The notes: generated from the sequence alone by a model not told the origin. 64,000 bases of DNA from Agrobacterium rubi TR3 = NBRC 13261 (GCF_000739935.1 NZ_BBJU01000013.1:1-64000), one strand, 5' to 3'; shown: positions 27,303 through 37,166, counted from the stretch's first letter. A program made the numbers and translations.

Positions 27303-29013
27303 TGCAGCCCCCATTTATCCTTTTGAACGTTCCCGCTATTTGGGTTCGGTGTCGCGCGTCAGCCCTCTTGGGGTGCGGGTAAACTTTCCTTTCGCGACAG
27401 AGGTTTCTCCTTCTCAATATGCTGGGCATCGTGTCACTAGAGGACAGGTGGGCGAATTCGTCGTTATAGAATCCTTTGGAAGCGCCATTATAGGTCGGAT
27501 CACGGAAATCCAGCTTCCTGATCGCGACCGCCTGTCGGTAGAGCCGGAAAGGAATGAGGGCGACGAGGTCGCCAATCCTATCGGCATGATTAAGCTCTTG
27601 GGTTCCGTCGATTTGAACTCACGTCAGTCGAGCCGCGGTATTGGAGAAGTTCCGAGGGTAGGGGATTACGTCTACCTCGCGCACCCGGATTTTGTACGCC
27701 ACGCGATCGTGTCGACGACGGGAGCCAAGGGTGGGCTAATCGAAATCGGACATCTCAGCGGAGCTCCAGAGACGCGTATTTCGCTTTCTCCTGCGTCGAT
27801 CTTCGGACGGCACTGTGCGGTTCTTGGAACAACGGGCGGCGGCAAGAGCTGGTCGACAGCGCGGCTGGTCGAACAAGTCGCGAACCGTGGCGGAAAGGTT
27901 GTCCTGCTCGATCCTACAGGCGAATACCACACGCTCAAAGGCAGGGTTAGGCATGTCCATCTCGGCGGGACACGCAACAGCGATGCCGACCCACGCGAAT
28001 TCGTGTCTTTTCCATATTTTCATCTCACAGAAATGGATCTGTTCGCGTTTCTCCAGCCAAGCCCTGGCGTGCAAGCTCCAAAACTGCGCGAAGCCTTACA
28101 GAGCCTGAAATTGGTGCAGCTTGAACCAGGGCTTCTGGATGAGGGATCAACCATCCTGCTCAAGGAGGAACGAGCATGGAAACCTGTCAACCGGGCGATC
28201 GTCGAACACGATCGGAAGCTGCACGCGCCATCAGCCTTCTTTGCTTTTAAAGACCTCGTCCAGCAGGTGTTAGCGGAATGCGTTTATCCTTCGTCGAATA
28301 AAGAAGGGTTGAAAAATCACTGGGGCGGTAGACACCAGAACTCTTTCGACAGTTGCGTCACGCTTTGCATGAGGATCACCACCTTCCAGAAGTCGCAACC
28401 GATGGTGCCAGTATTTGCTCCACCAGCTTATATGACTGATTTGACCAAGGTCATCAGTGAATTTCTGTCAGATCCTGAAACTGCAGTCTTGCGAGTCTCG
28501 ATGAGGTATCTGGCTTTTGAGCAGCATACCCGCGAACTCGTGGTGAATGCGATCGGGAGGTATCTACTCAATCGGGCGAGGAACGGGGATTTTCATAACG
28601 TTCCGCTTGTCGTCGCGATCGATGAGGCTCACCAGTTTCTGAACAAGAGCATCGGAGACGATAACAACAAGGTGACGCTAGACGCTTTCGCGCTTATCGC
28701 AAAGGAAGGCCGGAAATATGGTCTGACCTGTCTTCTCGCGACTCAGAGACCACGTGACATCCCAGAAGACGTGCTGTCGCAGATCGGTATGTTCGTCGTT
28801 CACCGTCTAATCAACGAGCGGGACCAATCAGTCGTGATAAACGCGAGCGGGGTCCTCGATCAGTCGACGGCCGCCTTCTTGCCAAATCTTAGAGATGGCG
28901 AAGCGTTGATAGTCGGCGCGGATTCGATCATGCCGATGCCCATCATTCTAAATCAGCCTATCAACAAGCCTGGCCTTGAGGAGAATATCGTTAAGACCTG
29001 GATGTCAACATAG
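27295..29013 (+). CDS. HerA-like ATPase of a SIR2-HerA defence pair
   Basis: The 572-residue protein has an N-terminal HAS-barrel-like region (residues about 10-150), Walker A G-T-T-G-G-G-K-S near 179-186, followed by V-V-L-L-D-P-T-G-E-Y, and Walker B L-V-V-A-I-D-E-A-H-Q-F near 437-447. Further motifs are E-G-R-K-Y-G-L and A-T-Q-R-P (sensor). This is the FtsK/HerA hexameric translocase family. In SIR2-HerA systems the ATPase assembles with the SIR2 NADase into a large complex that has nuclease and NAD-depleting activity. Start ATG 27295 overlaps the SIR2 stop. The C-terminus ends normally at 29013. Confidence 0.87.
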   Translation: MVDAAPIYPFERSRYLGSVSRVSPLGVRVNFPFATEVSPSQYAGHRVTRGQVGEFVVIESFGSAIIGRITEIQLPDRDRLSVEPERNEGDEVANPIGMIKLLGSVDLNSRQSSRGIGEVPRVGDYVYLAHPDFVRHAIVSTTGAKGGLIEIGHLSGAPETRISLSPASIFGRHCAVLGTTGGGKSWSTARLVEQVANRGGKVVLLDPTGEYHTLKGRVRHVHLGGTRNSDADPREFVSFPYFHLTEMDLFAFLQPSPGVQAPKLREALQSLKLVQLEPGLLDEGSTILLKEERAWKPVNRAIVEHDRKLHAPSAFFAFKDLVQQVLAECVYPSSNKEGLKNHWGGRHQNSFDSCVTLCMRITTFQKSQPMVPVFAPPAYMTDLTKVISEFLSDPETAVLRVSMRYLAFEQHTRELVVNAIGRYLLNRARNGDFHNVPLVVAIDEAHQFLNKSIGDDNNKVTLDAFALIAKEGRKYGLTCLLATQRPRDIPEDVLSQIGMFVVHRLINERDQSVVINASGVLDQSTAAFLPNLRDGEALIVGADSIMPMPIILNQPINKPGLEENIVKTWMST

Positions 29014-29449
29014 GCGCCAAAACCTACCGCTTTGGACAATGGTGAAGTTTGTCCGCCGTGCTCGGTTAGAGATTGAGCAGCGCAATTTGCGGCCATATCC
29101 TCACGCCACTGAGTTTCTATGGTACCAATCTACCTTCCAACTCGAGCTAGATGCCATTGGTGAGGTAGTCCTTTGACACCCCCCCCGTCGAAGTAAGATC
29201 CAATCCTCTTTCAACCAGCGTGGATCCGGAGCCAGCGGATTTCGGCGCGGCACCCTTTCCGCCTCATGCCCTCCACCTGAGCGTGAACGGGCCTTCGTCG
29301 GACAGGCGAGTTTGATGCAACGATGGTTGATCAGAAGTAAATCCTTGGACGAGCATTTTCGTTTGCGCGTTCGAGGAGTCTTAGAGGAACACTCTTCAAG
29401 AGTGCCGGGCAACAAACAGCCCACATGAGAGAAAATACGTGCATGGCAT
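29014..29449. other. Intergenic stretch with possible remnants
   Basis: No intact gene. A poly-C run of eight (29181-29188) interrupts a reverse-strand frame around 29200-29340. A short forward frame from ATG 29425 reads C-M-A-C-D-I-D-E-L-E-V-H-N-F-S-G-R and ends after about 38 codons inside the next gene in another frame. It may be the true beginning of that gene before a frameshift. Confidence 0.3.
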
Positions 29450-29458
29450 GTGATATCG

Positions 29459-30097
29459 ATGAATTGGAGGTTCACAACTTTTCGGGTCGGACCCATGCGG
29501 GCGTTGTCTACAGCGTGGGTGATAAGTGGTGTTGCAGACGGTGACAGAGACGCTGCGCAGGCGTTCGCGACCCTATTGGAACCGGACGAGGAGCAGGGAT
29601 GGACGGTAGTACTCGAAAAACGGTCGCGCGAGAACGGACATTTGTGGGGCCCGAGCGTCGTGGGCAATGGGTTGGGACTGACCTACGCCGAGGCCGAGCA
29701 AGTCGCCTACATCTTCCACACGGAGGGCGAAGTGGAATTTGAATTTCACAGTTGGGTCGCCTTGAGCATCTGGGGTGGCGTGGAATTCAGTCAGATTGTG
29801 GCAACGCTCAGCGAGCGTTATGACGAGCGGCGCCGGGTGGTTTTTACGAAAGAGGAGAGCGGCTGGTACGCCACAGGAGGAATAGAAATCTGGGATGCTG
29901 ACGTCAAGTGGTTCCTCGGTACGCATATTGGGTTCCGATTCCCGGAAGAGGGCTACGGCGACCTCGAGAGCATCCGCGGGCTGGCCTACGAATGGGTGAT
30001 CCAGCCGGCGCTAGCTGATACAGACCGTGCCTCCGCGTGGTGGCTGAGGCGGTGCACCAAGGAAGTCCTCAAGAGCAAGGTCGCCTACCTGCGCTGA
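29459..30097 (+). CDS. Hypothetical protein
   Basis: The 212-residue protein is acidic and aromatic-rich, without signal peptide or membrane segment. From about residue 22 (S-G-V-A-D-G-D-R-D-A-A-Q-A-F) it is strongly gene-like. The first 20 residues are less so, and a frame change near 29510-29540 from a start at 29425 is possible. It lies between the SIR2-HerA pair and the CBASS operon, converging on the latter with 56 bp between stops. I do not recognise the family. Confidence 0.5.
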   Translation: MNWRFTTFRVGPMRALSTAWVISGVADGDRDAAQAFATLLEPDEEQGWTVVLEKRSRENGHLWGPSVVGNGLGLTYAEAEQVAYIFHTEGEVEFEFHSWVALSIWGGVEFSQIVATLSERYDERRRVVFTKEESGWYATGGIEIWDADVKWFLGTHIGFRFPEEGYGDLESIRGLAYEWVIQPALADTDRASAWWLRRCTKEVLKSKVAYLR

Positions 30098-30153
30098 GGT
30101 GAAGCCGCTTGATTATCGACCAAAAGTCGAGCTCGTGAGGTGGATCTGACTCT

Positions 30154-31140
30154 TCACAGATCTGATCGGTGTCGAGGCCCGTGGAGGGCCCCGTACCTAG
30201 GACGAACATCGGCGAAGAATTCGGCGAGCCGCGTGCCATGAAGATCAACCAGCCGGGCAGCGAGCCCTGGTAGCTCGGTTGCGGCCCGGTGGTAGTCGTC
30301 GAGCTCGATGGCATCGGGCGTAGGCTCTCCATCGACTCGTAGTAGATGGTCGCGACCAATAAGAAGTCCTGCCTGCCCCAGCGCGTTCTGGCTCTGGAGC
30401 CTCATCGCCGAGGAGATGATTTCTTTCCAGTGCCAAATGCCGCCCCGCGACATTTGATGTTGCGAGAACGGGAAATCGGATTCGACGCACCCCAGCGACA
30501 ATATACTGATGTCCCTGCGGTCGATCTCGTAGCAAGCCAACGCGTCGACTAGCGCGGTCATGACAGGATTGTTGGCCCAGACGCCACCGTCGGCGAAATG
30601 CCGGTCCCCGTTCTTGTAGGTGGAGAAGAACGTCGGCGCGGCAGAAGTGGAAAGTGCGACATCAAGCATCGTTTCCTTCCAGTCCCGCTGATAGTCGACG
30701 TGGTGAGGCGTCTTGAACAGATGGACCTCGTTGTATTCGTCGAAAGACGGGATTACCAGCCGCCGCTCTGCATCACCCAGAAGCTTGCCTTTGAACGTTG
30801 CCAGTAGGTTTCGCCGCAGCGCCTCGCGCTCGTACCTGTAGCGGTTCAGGTTGCGCAGGAAGTGCCAGGTCGATTGAACCCTCTGCATCGTTCTGTTGCG
30901 GTACCGACGTCGGGGAGGGAATATTTCAGAGCCATAGTCCATGTAGATCGCAAGGATGTCGCGCGCTGGAATGCCGACTGACAGGCCGAGGGCTATGATG
31001 CCGCCGGTCGAGGTGCCGCTGATGTAGTCGAAGAACTCGCCAGCGGGCCGACCGTCGCAGAAACGGTCTTCGCAGAGAGCGAGAACAGCCGCCGGAAGGA
31101 TTCCCCGGATGCCGCCACCGTCGATCGATAGGATGCGCAT
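30154..31140 (-). CDS. capV: CBASS effector, patatin-like phospholipase (CapV-like)
   Basis: The protein starts M-R-I-L-S-I-D-G-G-G-I-R-G (oxyanion loop, residues 7-13). It then has the nucleophile motif S-G-T-S-T-G-G near residues 44-50 and D-G-G-V-W-A-N-N-P with the catalytic aspartate near 190-198. The serine-aspartate dyad and about 328-residue length are those of CapV, a phospholipase that is switched on by the cyclic dinucleotide made by the CBASS cyclase and destroys the inner membrane. I place the start at ATG 31140, directly before the first motif; the frame is open further upstream but that part overlaps the E2 gene. It is last in the reverse-strand operon cyclase, E2, effector. Confidence 0.87.
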   Translation of the reverse strand: MRILSIDGGGIRGILPAAVLALCEDRFCDGRPAGEFFDYISGTSTGGIIALGLSVGIPARDILAIYMDYGSEIFPPRRRYRNRTMQRVQSTWHFLRNLNRYRYEREALRRNLLATFKGKLLGDAERRLVIPSFDEYNEVHLFKTPHHVDYQRDWKETMLDVALSTSAAPTFFSTYKNGDRHFADGGVWANNPVMTALVDALACYEIDRRDISILSLGCVESDFPFSQHQMSRGGIWHWKEIISSAMRLQSQNALGQAGLLIGRDHLLRVDGEPTPDAIELDDYHRAATELPGLAARLVDLHGTRLAEFFADVRPRYGALHGPRHRSDL

Positions 31141-31189
31141 GTCCGCCGCATTCCAGGGAAGCCGGGGACGCAGATCCAGCCTCGTACCC

Positions 31190-31690
31190 TCAGACCTTCG
31201 CGATCTCGGCGGAGGCGGAGCTTTCTCCTGCATTGCCTTCATCTCCTTCATGGCGGGCCGGGCCGAACCAGATGGTACTGACCCTCCAGGCCTCGTACCA
31301 ATACAGCCACGTGCTCGACCATGGGACAGTGGTTTCGGCCAGATAGTCGCAGATCGACCACTCTTGATCCGGATCGAACAAGCAAAGGCAAGGGTCGCCC
31401 GCTCTCTGATTTCCCCTCGGCCAGTAGACATGCGGTAATTCACCATCGGTGTTCGGCATGAGTTGCGGGCTGTCAATGAAGACCCGAGGCTGGACCTGCT
31501 TGACCGTCGTGTTGTCGAGCAGTTTCGGGACCCGGTAGAATATCCGAACGCGATAGCTGGTCTTGTTCGGTCGCAAGTTTCCGATCCATGTCGCTGTTCG
31601 ATCATCCTTCCGCGAGACCTTCCAGTCTGGCCACACTGCGCTCATACGCTCGATCTGGCGGTCAATCGACAGGATCATCAAGGAAGCCAC
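31190..31690 (-). CDS. CBASS E2-like protein (type II-short)
   Basis: The 166-residue protein has the features of the stand-alone E2-like proteins of short type II CBASS. These are a central L-P-H-V-Y-W-P segment, G-D-P-C-L-C-L-F-D-P near residues 98-107 with the candidate catalytic cysteine (C101 or C103), and W-S-S-T-W-L-Y-W-Y-E-A-W towards the end. In such systems the E2-like protein forms a thioester with the cyclase C-terminus and attaches it to targets, which raises cyclase activity. No E1 domain and no JAB deconjugase are encoded here. The start overlaps the end of the cyclase gene by 29 bp; the effector follows after about 50 bp. Confidence 0.75.
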   Translation of the reverse strand: MASLMILSIDRQIERMSAVWPDWKVSRKDDRTATWIGNLRPNKTSYRVRIFYRVPKLLDNTTVKQVQPRVFIDSPQLMPNTDGELPHVYWPRGNQRAGDPCLCLFDPDQEWSICDYLAETTVPWSSTWLYWYEAWRVSTIWFGPARHEGDEGNAGESSASAEIAKV

Positions 31691-32915
31691 CCATGTCTGT
31701 GTTCGCTCTCAATGGAACAGTCAGGCCAGCGAGAGCCGGTGCTGCCAGCGCGCTCCGTACCGCGCCGGACTTTGCGATCCCGAGCAAGTTCTGTTTCGCG
31801 AGTGTGCCTTGCCCACGATAATGGTCTTCAAATGCGCGCTCCGCTGGTGTCTCCCCGAACAGCTCCTTGAGGATGTTCTTGAGCTGCCGGGGGTCCCATT
31901 CGCGGCCACGCAGAAGTCTCAGATTCCGAACGAGACGGACGAGGTCGTCGCGCCATAGCCTTTGGGCCGTTCGGTTTTCTGGCCACCTGTCGGAGAATAT
32001 GTCGGCAGGGTGAGCCGGATTGACGATCACCAGGGTCATCAAGTTTCTCTCCGCCTGCTCGATCTCGCCTTGCATGTGCGTTGCGATCGCAATCAGTTCG
32101 TCAGTGAGACTGTCACTCATCTGTCCGGCATCAAGAGCCATCGCGGCTATGATGACCGATGGCGGCCAACGGCCTTCGCGGTCGCGAAACTGGATGTCGC
32201 GGAAACGCTTGAGCAACTGGATCGCCACGAGCCGGGGTGACTTCTCCTCGATGGGGACGTGGTCCGGCATCGGCTGCGTCTCGGCGCGCTCCTGGAGCAT
32301 TCCATCCGAAAGTAGCCGTCGCGTCCGGTAGCGGGATGCGAATACGTCACTGGATTTGATGCGAGCATTGAAATGCAGGGTGAAGGCCTTGGGGTTGACC
32401 TCCTTCGCATACTTCTCATCAAGTTTAGGGTTGTGGTGAAACAGAACGCCCGATCGCTCAGGACCGCCTAGGATGCGGGCTACTGGCATGAGATCGACGG
32501 TGACACCGTCTGGATAGGTGACCGTCACGCAACGCGAGTTCCGTATCACTTTGAACTCGTAGTAGCGGCTACCCGGCTCGCCCTTGACGGCCTTGAAGAG
32601 CTGATCAAGCATCCACGCGGGATCTGTGCCAATCGGGTAATCGACTTCGATCACAACGTCGACATCATGCTGCATGGATCTCACATGCGAGTAGATGGCT
32701 GCAGCTATTGAGAAGGAGCCGGAGGGATAGCACTCCAGCACTTTGCCTTCGAGCGGACTTCTCTTGCGGTCGACATGAGCGCAGAGGCCCATGAAGTGGT
32801 CGGCCGCTTCCTCGTGCTTGGTCTTGGGGACTTGGATTCGTCTGGCGACGTCGATCAGTATTCCGTCGAGAGGATCAATGGTGGCTGCGAGATCGAGGTT
32901 GATGAGTATTCCCAT
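31662..32915 (-). CDS. CBASS CD-NTase (cyclic nucleotide synthase)
   Basis: The 417-residue protein is a SMODS/CD-NTase nucleotidyltransferase. The core motif P-S-G-S-F-S-I near residues 65-71 is followed by H-D-V-D-V-V-I-E-V (two catalytic aspartates, near 84-92) and T-V-D-L-M-P-V (third aspartate, near 139-145). Such enzymes make cyclic di- or trinucleotides when phage infection is sensed. The C-terminal tail (F-L-D-D-P-V-D) is exposed-looking, as expected for a protein modified by the E2 partner. The start ATG 32915 has AAGGAG 8 bp upstream. First gene of the operon, transcribed away from the nrdJ boundary. I cannot assign the clade or product from sequence. Confidence 0.85.
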   Translation of the reverse strand: MGILINLDLAATIDPLDGILIDVARRIQVPKTKHEEAADHFMGLCAHVDRKRSPLEGKVLECYPSGSFSIAAAIYSHVRSMQHDVDVVIEVDYPIGTDPAWMLDQLFKAVKGEPGSRYYEFKVIRNSRCVTVTYPDGVTVDLMPVARILGGPERSGVLFHHNPKLDEKYAKEVNPKAFTLHFNARIKSSDVFASRYRTRRLLSDGMLQERAETQPMPDHVPIEEKSPRLVAIQLLKRFRDIQFRDREGRWPPSVIIAAMALDAGQMSDSLTDELIAIATHMQGEIEQAERNLMTLVIVNPAHPADIFSDRWPENRTAQRLWRDDLVRLVRNLRLLRGREWDPRQLKNILKELFGETPAERAFEDHYRGQGTLAKQNLLGIAKSGAVRSALAAPALAGLTVPLRANTDMGGFLDDPVD

Positions 32916-33075
32916 GCCATTGTCTCCTTCGACAGAGCGCTCGCGCTCTACTGTTCTATGCGGCTATTCCGCGGCGTTCCTCATCCCCCGATGAATTAAA
33001 GTCTGCTGTCTCAGTGTTTTATCGGCCGCCGAAGCGGCCAATAAGATTTCTGTCAGTGCGCCAATGCGCTGGTTT

Positions 33076-33192
33076 TAATGACACTAGGATGACTTAATGA
33101 CAAACCCAGTGGCTCCCTACAGTCACACCAAGTGTTTGCGGATGGCTGTGACAAAGTTCACGTCATTGCGACAAAGTTCGTGTCACCCTACA
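33076..33192 (-). mobile_element. Putative end of a Tn7/Tn402-like transposon, next to nrdJ
   Basis: Two 19-bp direct repeats (consensus tgYgacaaagttcRYgtca) lie at 33147-33165 and 33167-33185, 16 of 19 identical and 20 bp apart. The sequence then ends CCCTACA at 33192, so that read from outside inward it begins TGTAGGGTGACA. Two further tgaca half-sites, 19 bp apart, lie at 33079 and 33098. Tandem transposase-binding sites behind a TGT...ACA terminus are typical of Tn7, Tn402/Tn5053 and CAST ends, and are also seen in some IS21 elements. The terminus is 20 bp beyond the nrdJ stop, and everything on the other side is accessory DNA. No transposase gene is in the window, so the assignment is inferred. 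Confidence 0.55.
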
Positions 33193-33212
33193 GCGTTACA
33201 CACAGCTTCAAA

Positions 33213-36200
33213 TCAGCTGCAACCACTCGTCGCACCGCAAGTATCGCACTTCTCGCAAGTCCCATTTCTCACCATCGTGAAATTCTGGCACTCTCCGCAC
33301 ATGTTGCCTGTATACCCTTGAGCAATCGAGCGGATGCGGCGTTCGGCTTCCTTCTTTTTGGCTTCCGTCTTGGCAGAGGCGGCGTCGGCTGCTGCCTTGT
33401 CGGAGAAGAGGGCCGTTGCGGCCTGTTCGGATTCGGTGGCGAGGCCTTCTTCGAGTTCGACCGATTCCTTGGCGCGTTCCTCGTAGTCACGCTTGAAGGC
33501 GACGACTTCGGAGGTGGAGATGGCCACGGTGGGTTCCAGTTTGCGGACCGTGTTGCCGGAGATCTGCGTGACCGTGCCCGACGCTCGCGCAGGGGCTGCC
33601 GTGGCCGAACCCTTTGGCTCGGAGGAGGCGCGCTCGGGGGTGTTGGAGACGAGCGTTGGCTTGTAACCGCGGGTCCAGCCGGTGGAGACGAGGTTGGTCT
33701 TGCCTTCTTCGATGCCCTTGCCGAGTGCCGTCTGCGAGAAGTCGGACGTATCCACATGGGCCAGATCGTGACGGCCGAGGTAGGAGACGGCGAGTTCGCG
33801 GAAGACGTAGTCGAGGATCGATGTCGCGTTCTTGATCGCATCGTTGCCGATGACCATGCCGGCTGGCTCGAACTTGGTGAAGGTGAAGGCCTCCACATAT
33901 TCTTCCAGCGGCACGCCATATTGCAGGCCAAGCGAGATGGCGATGGCGAAGTTGTTCATCATCGCACGGAAAGCAGCGCCTTCCTTGTGCATGTCGATGA
34001 AGATTTCGCCGATGCGACCATCACCGAATTCGCCGGTGCGCAGATAGACTTTGTGTCCACCCACGGCTGCCTTCTGGGTGTAACCCTGGCGGCGGTTCGG
34101 CAGTTTTTCACGCTCGCGGCTGACACGCTCGACAACGCGCTCGATGATCTTTTCGGTGATGGTGACGGCCTGGGCTGCCTGTGGCTGAGCGATCAGTTCT
34201 TCCATCGCATCTTCGTTGTCATCATCTTCGACCAGCGAAGCATTGAGCGGCTGGCTGAGCTTGGAACCATCGCGGTAGAGAGCGTTGGCCTTCAGTGCCA
34301 GCTTCCAGGACAGCATGTAGGCTGCGCCGCAATCTTCCACCGTTGCATCATTCGGCATGTTGATGGTCTTGGAAATCGCACCCGAGATGAAGGGCTGCGC
34401 TGCCGCCATCATGCGGATGTGGCTTTCGACCGAGAGGTAACGCTTGCCGATCTTGCCGCATGGGTTGGCGCAATCGAAGACAGGCAGATGCTCGTCTTTC
34501 AGGAACGGTGCGCCTTCAAGCGTCATCGCGCCGCAGACATGCACGTTGGCCGCTTCGATGTCCTTCTTGGCAAAGCCGAGATGTTCCAGCAGGTTGAAGC
34601 TCATGTCAGCGAGCTGCTCGTCGGAAACCTTCAGGGTATCTTTCAGGAAGTCGGCGCCGAGCGTCCACTGGTTGAAGACGAACTTGATGTCGAAGGCGGC
34701 CTTCAGCGCGCCGTTGACGGCTTCGATCTTGTCATCGGTAAAGCCCTTGGCGCGCAGCGTCGATGGGTTGACGGCAGGTGCCTGGTTGAGGTTGCCGTGG
34801 CCGACAGCGTAGGCTTCGATTTCGGCGATCTGGCTTTCCGAGTAACCGAGCGAGCGCAGGGATTCTGGAACCGCGCGGTTGATGATCTTGAAGTAACCGC
34901 CACCGGCCAGCTTCTTGAACTTCACCAGCGCAAAGTCAGGCTCGATGCCGGTCGTGTCGCAATCCATGACGAGGCCGATCGTGCCTGTCGGCGCGATAAC
35001 GGTGGTCTGGGCGTTGCGGTAGCCGTTCTTCTCGCCAAGCTCCAGAGCCTTGTCCCATGCGGCAACCGCGTGGGTGATGAGGTCTGCGTCCGTGCAATCA
35101 GTGTGGATGAGCGGAACGGGGTTTACCGACAGGCCTTCGTAGCCATAGGCGATGCCCTGAGCGGCGCGGCGGTGGTTGCGGATGACCCGCAGCATGTTGT
35201 CGCGGTTCGGCGCAAAGCCCGGGAAGGGGCCGAGTTCGCCAGCCATTTCAGCCGATGTTGCGTAGGAAACGCCGGTCATGATGGCGGTCAAGGCACCGGC
35301 AATCGCACGGCCTTCATCGCTATCGTATGGGATGCCGGAGGACATCAGCAGGCCGCCGATGTTGGCATAGCCGAGGCCGAGCGTGCGGTATTCGTAGGAG
35401 CGTTCGGCAATTTCCTTGGATGGGAACTGCGCCATCATGACGGAAACTTCGAGAACGACGGTCCACAGGCGAACGGCGTGTTCGTAATCAGCAATGTCGA
35501 TGTTCTTGGTCTTGGCGTCCTTGAACTGAAGCAGGTTCAGCGAGGCAAGGTTGCAGGCCGTATCGTCAAGGAACATGTATTCCGAGCAGGGGTTGGATGC
35601 GCGGATGGGGCCTGCGGCTGGCGATGTGTGCCAGTCGTTCATGGTGGTGTTGAAGTGCAGGCCGGGGTCAGCCGATGCCCATGCGGCGTGGGAAATCTTT
35701 TCCCAGAGCGCGCGTGCCTTCAGCGTCTTCATGACCTTGCCGTCCTTACGGGCGGTCAGGTTCCAGTCGCCATCGTCTTCCACGGCGCGCAGGAAGTCAT
35801 CCTTCAGTGACACGGAGTTGTTGGAGTTCTGGCCAGATACCGTGAGGTAGGCTTCCGAATCCCAATCGGTGTCGTAGGTCTTGAATTCGATGTCCTTGTA
35901 GCCCTGCTGGGCGAACTGGATGACGCGCTTGACGTAGTTTTCCGGCACCATGTCCTTCTTGGCAGCGCGGATTTCGCGCTTGAGGGCAGGGTTCTTGGCA
36001 GGGTCGAAACAATCGCCGTTATCGGCTTCGCAATTGACGCAGGCCTTCATGATGGCCTTGAGGTGCTTGGCGACGATCTTGGAACCGGTGACCAGAGCGG
36101 CAACCTTCTGCTCCTCGTTCACCTTCCAGTCGATGTAGGCTTCGATATCGGGGTGGTCGGCATCGACGACGACCATCTTGGCCGCACGGCGGGTGGTGCC

Positions 36201-37013
36201 GCCGGACTTGATGGCACCGGCTGCGCGGTCACCGATCTTGAGGAAGCTCATGAGGCCGGAAGAACGTCCGCCGCCCGAAAGCTTCTCGCCTTCGCCGCGC
36301 AGGTAGGAGAAGTTGGAGCCGGTGCCGGAGCCGTATTTGAACAGGCGCGCTTCACGCACCCACAGGTCCATGATGCCGCCTTCATTGACCAGATCGTCTT
36401 CTACGGACTGGATGAAGCAGGCATGCGGCTGGGGATGTTCGTAGGACGACTTGGACTTGGTCAGCTTGCCGGTGAAGGGGTCGACATAGAAGTGGCCCTG
36501 GCCAGGACCATCAATGCCATAGGCCCAGTGCAGGCCGGTGTTGAACCACTGTGGAGAGTTCGGCGCAACGCGCTGGGTGGCCAGCATGTAGGCAAGCTCA
36601 TCCTTGAAGGCGGACGCATCTTCTTCGGTCGAGAAATATTTGCCCTTCCAGCCCCAGTAAGCCCATGTACCGGCCAGACGGTCGAAAACCTGACGCGCAT
36701 CGATTTCAGAACCGTAACGCTCGTCTTCGGGAATGTCCTTCATCGCCTTTTCATCGGCAACGGAGCGCCAGAGGAAGGAAGGAACGTCGTTCTCCTCGAC
36801 CTTCTTCAGGCGCGCAGGGACGCCAGCCTTGCGGAAATATTTCTGCGCCAGAACGTCTGTCGCAACCTGGGAGAACTGCGCGGGAACGTCGATATCCGCC
36901 AGGCGGAAAACGATGGAGCCGTCCGGGTTCTTGATCTCGCTGATACCCTTGCGGAATTCGATCTCCGCATAAGCAGACTGGCCGGGCTTGGTAAAGCGGC
37001 GTTCGATGCGCAT
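33213..37013 (-). CDS. nrdJ: Adenosylcobalamin-dependent ribonucleotide reductase (class II)
   Basis: The 1266-residue enzyme reduces ribonucleotides to deoxyribonucleotides using coenzyme B12. It shows the class II core: [18 protein letters not shown] (active-site and finger-loop region), [16 protein letters not shown], and A-P-T-G-T-I-G-L. The C-terminus ends in two C-x2-C pairs (M-C-G-E-C ... C-E-K-C-D-T-C-G), which bind zinc or shuttle electrons as in long rhizobial NrdJ proteins. Length agrees with that group. It stands alone, with an NrdR-like box about 155 bp upstream and the presumed transposon end 20 bp downstream. This is the main ribonucleotide reductase of many Rhizobiales. Confidence 0.95.
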   Translation of the reverse strand: MRIERRFTKPGQSAYAEIEFRKGISEIKNPDGSIVFRLADIDVPAQFSQVATDVLAQKYFRKAGVPARLKKVEENDVPSFLWRSVADEKAMKDIPEDERYGSEIDARQVFDRLAGTWAYWGWKGKYFSTEEDASAFKDELAYMLATQRVAPNSPQWFNTGLHWAYGIDGPGQGHFYVDPFTGKLTKSKSSYEHPQPHACFIQSVEDDLVNEGGIMDLWVREARLFKYGSGTGSNFSYLRGEGEKLSGGGRSSGLMSFLKIGDRAAGAIKSGGTTRRAAKMVVVDADHPDIEAYIDWKVNEEQKVAALVTGSKIVAKHLKAIMKACVNCEADNGDCFDPAKNPALKREIRAAKKDMVPENYVKRVIQFAQQGYKDIEFKTYDTDWDSEAYLTVSGQNSNNSVSLKDDFLRAVEDDGDWNLTARKDGKVMKTLKARALWEKISHAAWASADPGLHFNTTMNDWHTSPAAGPIRASNPCSEYMFLDDTACNLASLNLLQFKDAKTKNIDIADYEHAVRLWTVVLEVSVMMAQFPSKEIAERSYEYRTLGLGYANIGGLLMSSGIPYDSDEGRAIAGALTAIMTGVSYATSAEMAGELGPFPGFAPNRDNMLRVIRNHRRAAQGIAYGYEGLSVNPVPLIHTDCTDADLITHAVAAWDKALELGEKNGYRNAQTTVIAPTGTIGLVMDCDTTGIEPDFALVKFKKLAGGGYFKIINRAVPESLRSLGYSESQIAEIEAYAVGHGNLNQAPAVNPSTLRAKGFTDDKIEAVNGALKAAFDIKFVFNQWTLGADFLKDTLKVSDEQLADMSFNLLEHLGFAKKDIEAANVHVCGAMTLEGAPFLKDEHLPVFDCANPCGKIGKRYLSVESHIRMMAAAQPFISGAISKTINMPNDATVEDCGAAYMLSWKLALKANALYRDGSKLSQPLNASLVEDDDNEDAMEELIAQPQAAQAVTITEKIIERVVERVSREREKLPNRRQGYTQKAAVGGHKVYLRTGEFGDGRIGEIFIDMHKEGAAFRAMMNNFAIAISLGLQYGVPLEEYVEAFTFTKFEPAGMVIGNDAIKNATSILDYVFRELAVSYLGRHDLAHVDTSDFSQTALGKGIEEGKTNLVSTGWTRGYKPTLVSNTPERASSEPKGSATAAPARASGTVTQISGNTVRKLEPTVAISTSEVVAFKRDYEERAKESVELEEGLATESEQAATALFSDKAAADAASAKTEAKKKEAERRIRSIAQGYTGNMCGECQNFTMVRNGTCEKCDTCGATSGCS

Positions 37014-37166
37014 TGTTTGGTCCTCGTTTCGTGGCGCCTGTGAGCAGGGCGCAAAAATTCTCTCCCGCGTCGCGCCTCGTACGCGCCGCTGGTCTTTGCC
37101 GATATGATCAGGATCGTCATCGGTGGATGACGCATCCTCTATCTCGTGGTGATTTCGACTGCAAGC

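Noticed and set aside
1-33192. Prophage or integrative conjugative element
   Set aside because: No integrase, capsid, tail, lysis, relaxase or conjugation genes are visible; the genes are defence-type only.
33132-35810. An 892-codon open frame on the forward strand inside nrdJ
   Set aside because: It is antisense to a clear, full-length NrdJ and owes its length to strong third-position GC bias.
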